From Vesta saturnalis (Eukaryota; Arthropoda; Insecta; Coleoptera; Lampyridae): a DNA stretch of 64,000 nt. Shown here in pieces: positions 58,373 through 64,000 of this stretch. The notes under the pieces are model-generated. The model saw only the letters and a program-made list of their open reading frames with translations. It did not search any database and had not been told where the DNA came from. The position numbers were made by a program, and so were the translations under genes. The stretch spans positions 1,691,001-1,755,000 of the forward strand of contig JARFJB010002472.1 of assembly GCA_036346205.1 (NCBI GenBank), in the 5' to 3' direction. Position 1 is the first letter of the stretch. The number at the start of each line of letters is the position of its first letter.

Positions 58373-58542
58373 TCATCGTAAGACTTTTCTTATCAAAATT
58401 ATTTCGTTTCTTTTAATTTCCATTTCGTTAGGTTGGAATTTCCTGTGTTGTTCCACACCAGACATTTCAACTTTTTTGATAAAACTTGAAAAAGTTTTCG
58501 GTTTTATATCTGCAGAATTTAAAGCAGTGGTTTCAAAATGTC

Positions 58543-58606
<64 letters not shown>

Positions 58607-58935
58607 CGAACCCATACAGCCTCCTTGAATTTGTTTGTATAATTGCGCTTTGTATGTATAAATTGTTGTGTGCATATAGTGGTTTATCGATTTTAGTATA
58701 CAGGTGTTTTGGTAAAAAGTGACATTTGGTTCCAAGAATACATTTTTGAGCCTGTATAGAAGATCATAAGGGTTTTGACGTAGGATGCAGCATTTTCCCA
58801 AATCGGTTGAATAATTTTTTGCTAGATAACGAGCAAGGTCATTAGCCGGGGAATTGCATCGTCGATAGTACAAAATGGATAGTTTTTTTAATGCATTTTT
58901 GGTGATTCTTGTACTCTTCTCTCTTAGGTGTTTGA
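58373..58935 (-). pseudogene. Penelope-like element RT fragment with an internal TA repeat
   Basis: On the minus strand a Penelope-type reverse transcriptase reads NSPANDLARYLAKNYSTDLG, CILRQNPYDLLYRLKNVFLE and YKQIQGGCMGSL, the block that precedes the catalytic region (QGAPMGSPLSP in the copy at 61375). About 58 bp of TA (58546-58604) follow, then GHFETTALNSADIKPK and unrelated or rearranged sequence. The YVDD active site is absent. Identity to the plus-strand copy is high over CATTTTGAAACCACTGCTTT and neighbours. The open frame of 216 codons (to 59023) is a chimera: its first residues come from R1-side sequence read out of frame. Confidence 0.82.
58546..58604. repeat. (TA)n microsatellite within the Penelope RT
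   Basis: About 58 bp of TA repeat. In the sister copy the same place holds some 30 bp (CCACTATCTCCAGCCTTTGC and on to GTATAAA). The TATAAA there is a likely seed for TA expansion. Confidence 0.93.
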
Positions 58936-58944
58936 ACTCGAGCA

Positions 58945-59631
58945 AGGGTAGGTAAAGGACATTTAATTGGATTATCGACGGCTGTATCGAAGCGTAGTAG
59001 TCAGTGATCACTCTAAATTTCATCCACCACGACTTGCCAGTCAGTATCCTTGCGTGCCAAAGGGAGTGAAGTAAAAGTCACTTCTATGTTAGTCGCGCCG
59101 AGATGATATGAATTCGTATATGATTGATCAGGTAAGTTTACAATACATAGGCCGCGTCCCGCAACGAGGTTTACCAGAAGGCAGCCCCGTGGGTTCAGTA
59201 GTCGGGGAGTGCGATAGCGGCGATTTTAAAGTCGCCTGCAGTCAAAAGATTATAATCCTTCAACTCGTCGAGATGTAAATGGATACGAACAACCTCACTT
59301 GGTGGTTAATAAACTCCGATGATTGCCAGTGCGGTTTAACCATAGATATAGCTGTGCAATTTTTAGTCAAGTGACTTAAAGTAACGACACCCATGGGTTT
59401 GGAGCTATTGTGAACAATAACCGACATAAACCGCATTGAAGAACATGCGGAAATCTTGTTGTAACGTGCCGACGTGCCGACAACCCTAGACCCGTTAGAC
59501 GAACACACTGTAAATATCTCTTGCACCAGTAGGACGTCAATGTCGTTGTTACAGGAGTCCAGTGCCTCAAGGGTCACAACAAGAGAATTTCGCGCAAACC
59601 TATGAGTTATGGGTGAGTTCTCGCTATCCAT
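58945..59631 (-). pseudogene. R1-type LINE ORF2, endonuclease domain only
   Basis: The ORF2 start is taken at the ATG at 59629-59631 (MDSENSPITHRFARNSLVVT). The AP-type endonuclease follows: NDIDVLLVQEIFTV (catalytic Glu), GSRVVGTSARYNKIS, AGDF (near 59240, in other frames), PTGLPSGKPRCGTRPM-like text with HGAASGKPRCG, then HLGATNIEVTFTSLPLARKD and SDH (near 58985). The reverse transcriptase is missing: the sequence passes into a Penelope fragment at about 58935. Frame changes occur near 59265 and 59160. R1 elements normally insert in 28S rDNA; no rDNA is seen here. Confidence 0.75.
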
Positions 59632-59639
59632 AATTGTTG

Positions 59640-60713
59640 TTTATTGATCTTGGACCGCAAGGCGTAGGCTTTATACATGATAACATCACCCTTGTGTCCA
59701 AACCTTATGCAATTTGCGCATGAGTGATGTTTTTGAAGGTTATGGCACCCGTTGGTTTCCTGGCTAGCTGCGCAAAGGCCGCATTGAAGTCCACTGCGAC
59801 ATTCGGAGGCATTATGACCGAAACGTTGAAAGTTATAGCACCCGAGTATACGTATATGGTCTTGTATACGGGAGGAGTTCCACCCGATGTATACCCGTCG
59901 ACCTGTCAAAATAAACCTTCGTACGGCTTCAGGATCCAATGACATGTCATACTTTCTCGTGGTCTATATCAGAACATCATTTTCAAGGAATTCCGTACCG
60001 CTTCTACGGTGGTTTCAGGAGCAGAATCAAAATTCTGGGAAAAGGTGGCATCCTTAACCTGCTCCAGGGAGAGGTCAGCAGACACATCCATGATGGATAT
60101 TCTGGGCAAGGATTTATCCTGGGATTTAGCAAGAAGGTCATGGGGAATTTTGGAGATCACTCTTCTCCAATTCAATCTTGACGTCGTTTTCGCCGATTTT
60201 AGTCACCCTGTCCACGAGGAGGCCAAGCCTCCTTGGATCGAGGGACTTCATTAGGGCGTCCTTAGTTTCGTCTGTTGTCGGCCTTAGGTACAACAACGAT
60301 GGTGGACTTTAGGACAGGGGCCACAAACTTTTCCGATGGGATTTTGATAGGGTCGGGGCTGTACAAAGTACAGCGGAGTAACTAGGTCCACTGACCTAGG
60401 GAATAACTGAAGGACCCTTAGACATCAATTCATCTAAGGTAGATTTGATGGACGTCACGGAATCACTTAATTTGGCCTGTTGCTGAAGGAATTTGGAATT
60501 GGTGACCGTTTTCCGAAAGATGGTCTCTAGTTTCGATATAGCATTGACAACGTCGACGCATTTGGCGAGAGGATCATTCGAATTAGTGATCAGTTTCTAG
60601 AGGCGGAGGGATTCGGCATCGAACGCAGTTTCCGACAGATGTAGATCCTCGGTTGGATTGTCGGGAGCGAGCCCAGTACGACGGCGTTTGGAGGTCCCCT
60701 CCTCTGCCTCCAT
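59640..60713 (-). pseudogene. R1-type LINE ORF1 (Gag-like), broken
   Basis: The start is taken at the ATG at 60711-60713 (MEAEEGTSKRRRTG, a basic stretch), followed by ETAFDAESLRL and coiled-coil-like residues (CVDVVNAISKLETIFRK, KFLQQQAKLSDSV; about 60590-60430). The middle includes NWRRVISKIPHDLLAKSQDK (59969-60175), and the C-terminal part has RRFILTGRRVYIGW and knuckles near 59860-59700: CYNFQRFGHNASEC, CGLCAASQETNGCHN and CANCIRFGHKG. In the first knuckle Phe replaces the second Cys (CX2C expected). Frames change several times. ORF1 end and ORF2 start are adjacent at about 59635. Confidence 0.78.
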
Positions 60714-60978
60714 GGAGACAGAGAGGGGTCGGGAGAAACTGGACGAGACGCGGTGTATCAATGGACACACTTGGATACTCAAGGAAGACACAAACAGTGG
60801 GGTTAACCCATTTAGCCGTACGCAGGGTCGTATTGCCCGTAGGACTTATGGCCTGCGAGTTCTGGCCGCCTTTCACTTCATGGAGGTAGGGGCTATAGCT
60901 TCCGTGGAGAGAAAGCTCTTCGGTTTGATATGTTACAAGCACTGTACTGTATAAGAAATAAAACATGAACTAATTTCA

Positions 60979-62000
60979 AGACAGAAGAGTACAAGAACCA
61001 CCAAAATGTGCGGACTCCCAAAAATACATGAAAAAAACTGACCATTACGTCCCATACTCATTTCATTCAATTCCCCGACTCATGACCTTGTTCGTTACAA
61101 ATTATTCATTCGCTTTGTGAAAATGCTACATCCTCCGTCAAAAACTCTTATGATTTTCTACACAAACTCAAAAATGTGCCCTTGGATCTAAATGACATTT
61201 TTGTTAGTTTCGACGCAACGTCGCTTTTCACCGAAATACCTATTGAAGACACGATGAAAATTCTAAAAGACAAACAGTCAATAAACTAAGAGTTACTCAA
61301 ATTGATAAATCACTTTATGCACTCAACCTTACACACAAAGGACAATCCTACAAATAAATTCAAGGAGCACCCATGGGTTCGCCACTATCTCCAGCCTTTG
61401 CGAATGTATAAATGGAACATTTTGAAACCACTGCTTTAAATTCTGCAGATTTAAAACCTAAATGTTGGTTTCGTTATGTTGACGACGCATTTGTAGTTTG
61501 GGCTCTTGGAAAAGAAAACTTGTATAGTTTTCTAGGACACATTAACCAGATTCAAGGCAACATCAGATTTACTATGGAAGTTGAATAAAATCATTCACTC
61601 CCTTTTTTGAACACCTTGATAACAAAACTTCCTAATGGTAAATTTACACACAGAGCTTATCGAAACAAACTCATACGAATAGATACCTGAACTCTCTTTC
61701 GCACTACTATCTTGGTCAATTACGTAGCGTTACGAAATGTTTGATGTACCGCTCTTACTACGTATCTGAGGAAAATTCTAAAACGGAAGAGATGGGGACT
61801 ATTAATAAAATATTACTTCAAACTGGCTACCAAGATCAAGAAATATCGCAAATTACCAACGAAGTAAGAAGATCCAGAAATAATAACTTGTAAAACAATG
61901 TACACAAGCTTCCTGTTATTCTACCTTATGTAAAAGCAATTACAGGCAGCATAGCATGGTAATTTCCGCAAACCACACTTAACGTTTTCCCAACAGCATT
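60979..62000 (+). pseudogene. Penelope-like element RT fragment, plus strand
   Basis: Across shifting frames it encodes CGLPKIHEKN, PLRPI, SFNSPTHDLVRY, SSVKNSYDFLHKLKNVPLD, FVSFDATSLFTEIPIEDTMK, QGAPMGSPLSPAFANV (61371-61418), MEHFETTALNSADLKPKCWF, the catalytic RYVDDAFVVWALGKEN (near 61470-61520), QGNIRFTMEVE and LPFLNTL. C-terminal remains include LPVILPYVKAITGSIA (near 61910-61960). Penelope elements normally also carry a GIY-YIG endonuclease after the RT; I could not find one before the homology fades at about 62000. Stops and frame changes throughout; TAA at about 61411 lies beside the PLSP block. Confidence 0.85.
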
Positions 62001-64000
62001 CCTGAGTCGAAAAAATTTCCGGAATAATTCAAGCACTACGGCCACTACAAGTCAATATTTCCCGCATAGTAAATATGTCCAATAGCATCGCTCTATTTTA
62101 TACCACGTGATTGTTTTACAAACGAGAGAAAAGCTGTCTGCATTTTATAACTGAGTAAAACCCTCTACTTAGTGATTAGTGGCGTAAATTGACAAATTCG
62201 AGTCTTGCTTATTTAAAAGTATAACCCAACTAAATATCATACTGGAGATTTTGCTAAATGACTTAATAATTCATAAAGACGATTATAAAGCCAAATTTTG
62301 CAAAAAGCATTTTGCCACATTTTAACCAGTCAACTATTAAAAAATTCACATTGAATACAAGTGAAAATGTCAATACAAAGAGCTAACTTTTGAAATGTTA
62401 CACATGTTTGTTGTTTATTCAAACCACTTCTACTACCACATGAACGTAGCACGTATGACACTAATTTTACACCTAGAGTAAATTTATAAATTTATTAAAA
62501 TGCAAGAAAGTTTAATAAGTAAAATGGATTAACACACGACTGACACGACTTGACGAAATACTATGACATAGCTCCCAAACACTAACTCAAAATATTAATC
62601 ATTGTAATTATTATAATAACTAACTCAATATATTAATTAATGTAATCATTAAACTTAGTAAAAGGATGCAACCTAGTAGAAGACTGATCCTCTCTCTCTT
62701 AGATTTGGGAGATTGTCATGTAAACCAGGCCCACAATTAGTTAATTAATACAATCTGTCCTGGCTTTTATTAGCCAGATTTTATATGATTCAGACACGTA
62801 GTAATGTAATTATTTGCATCTTACAACTGGTGGCGCAAATTAGGTTAAAAATCTCTAGCAAGTCTACGAAATTTAGTGTAAAAGAAGCGTACTGTTTACG
62901 CCATCATCACTAGGCCAACTACCATTAACAATCGTGCCTACATAGTCAAATCTACTCTTTTATAACTGAAGTGACTTACGTAATATTGTTTCTGTCAGCA
63001 AAATTTCCCAATTTTTTGAATAAAAGCTATATTATCATGCGAGATACTTTGGTACATATAGCCTATCAGCAAATGTATTTTATTCTAAAACTGTTCTCTA
63101 ATCTACAATTTAGCCAGAAAATTAATATGTGGTATTTTAAACGTACCTATTTATGTGTTATGTGAAGCATTTCTAAAATTACTTAAATAACAAAATATAA
63201 TTATTTCTTTGCCGTATAATTTGGAAGTAATTACTCACTTATACAACTTCATAAATATAAAATTGATAAAAATAGGTTTTTTAGGTAAACTTAAACACTA
63301 CATTTATATAATGTAACAGTTGTACGTAACTAAGTAATATTAATCATTTATGTATGAATATCATTGAATATGTAAATCAACTATAAATAATGTGCCGAAT
63401 AAGATAACTCACAATAATGTAAATTGTTCAACGGTCACGAAAGATTATTTTCAATGAATATTTAAGAACGTAACTTCCCTTTTCATTCGATAAATAAGTT
63501 ATATGACACGTTACGTGTTTTCGATTTGTAGTGTCTAGGAATATACTTTACATAAAATATACACTTTTTCAACATTCACATGGCACAAGGAGCTTAATAA
63601 GGTTAATGTACTATATTTTATCAAATGTTGAAAGTATGTTATTCAAGTAAAACTACCGTTAAAATAATAGAATTGTTGTTTATTTTTTAAGCAACATCAC
63701 AAATGTGCACAAAAAAGGAAATAACAATTTTTGTGTTAAAAGTAAACTGTTGTAATACTAATTAACTAATACTAACGTTGACAGATATTTTCAGATCATG
63801 AAGGGATTTATTAAGTTATCGAAAATTATATTTGGCACATAGATCAAAAACTAGATTTTCAGAAATTAAAGACCAACAATAAATGTATTTGTTTTAAACG
63901 TGATAGTTAAGAGAGTATTTAACAAACTTACATGGTGACAACTTCACAATTGTAGTGAACTAGTATTACGTTTTAAATGTCATTTGACGCAAGTATTAAT
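62001..64000. other. AT-rich interval, nothing recognised
   Basis: Only a short local duplication (about 52 bp, CTAACTCAA(A/T)ATATTAAT units near 62580-62650) stands out. Confidence 0.4.

Noticed and set aside
62579..62650. Local tandem duplication of about 52 bp
   Set aside because: AT-rich low-complexity units; too weak to call more than slippage.

Overview
This window is eukaryotic, most likely from an arthropod and probably an insect. It is AT-rich, has no operons or bacterial genes, and is dominated by eukaryotic mobile elements: an R1-type LINE (a lineage known mainly from arthropods), a jockey-type LINE, Ty3/gypsy, Penelope-like, piggyBac, mariner and small TA-flanked inverted-repeat elements. 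I recognise no host protein-coding gene with confidence. The window reads as a dense transposon graveyard with a few young-looking insertions.

Layout. 1-1283: end of a non-LTR retrotransposon (reverse transcriptase) cut by the window edge. 1450-16468: a 15-kb Ty3/gypsy array, minus strand, ordered LTR-internal-LTR-internal-LTR, with three 1.7-kb LTRs and two gag-pol copies that carry different frame breaks. 17130-18310: mariner-like remnant, then a 21-bp minisatellite. 19342-21830: decayed piggyBac (minus) split by a 960-bp inverted-repeat element. 22765-23175: mariner remnant. 24292-24718: TA/GT/GCGT microsatellite. 25409-25871: possible small non-autonomous piggyBac. 26760-35025: AT-rich sequence holding two diverged 1.5-kb direct repeats and a mariner-like pseudogene. 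35385-35602: tandem duplication. 36657: tRNA-like sequence. 37100-38066: mariner pseudogene (minus). 38570-38945: probable tRNA-derived SINE. 40148 and 42047: TA-flanked inverted-repeat elements.

42911-54617 is a piggyBac cluster: an N-terminal fragment, two near-complete elements with TTAA sites and terminal inverted repeats (43869-46281 and 46520-48963, plus strand), a piggyBac interrupted by a gag-only jockey LINE with a 10-bp target duplication (49389-51352), and a third near-complete piggyBac on the minus strand (52156-54617). Two of them carry striking palindromic subterminal repeats. 57650-57925: GTGTGC microsatellite. 58373-62000: R1 LINE fragment (minus) between two Penelope-like fragments pointing outwards; in one of these a TA repeat has replaced codons next to the reverse transcriptase active site. 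62000-64000: nothing recognised.

These elements do not form a pathway; they are independent insertions, several nested in each other, and the nesting gives relative ages. Nothing here proves a new biological system. The most unusual items are the piggyBac cluster with palindromic ends, the tandem gypsy array, the gag-only jockey element, and the outward-facing Penelope copies around R1.
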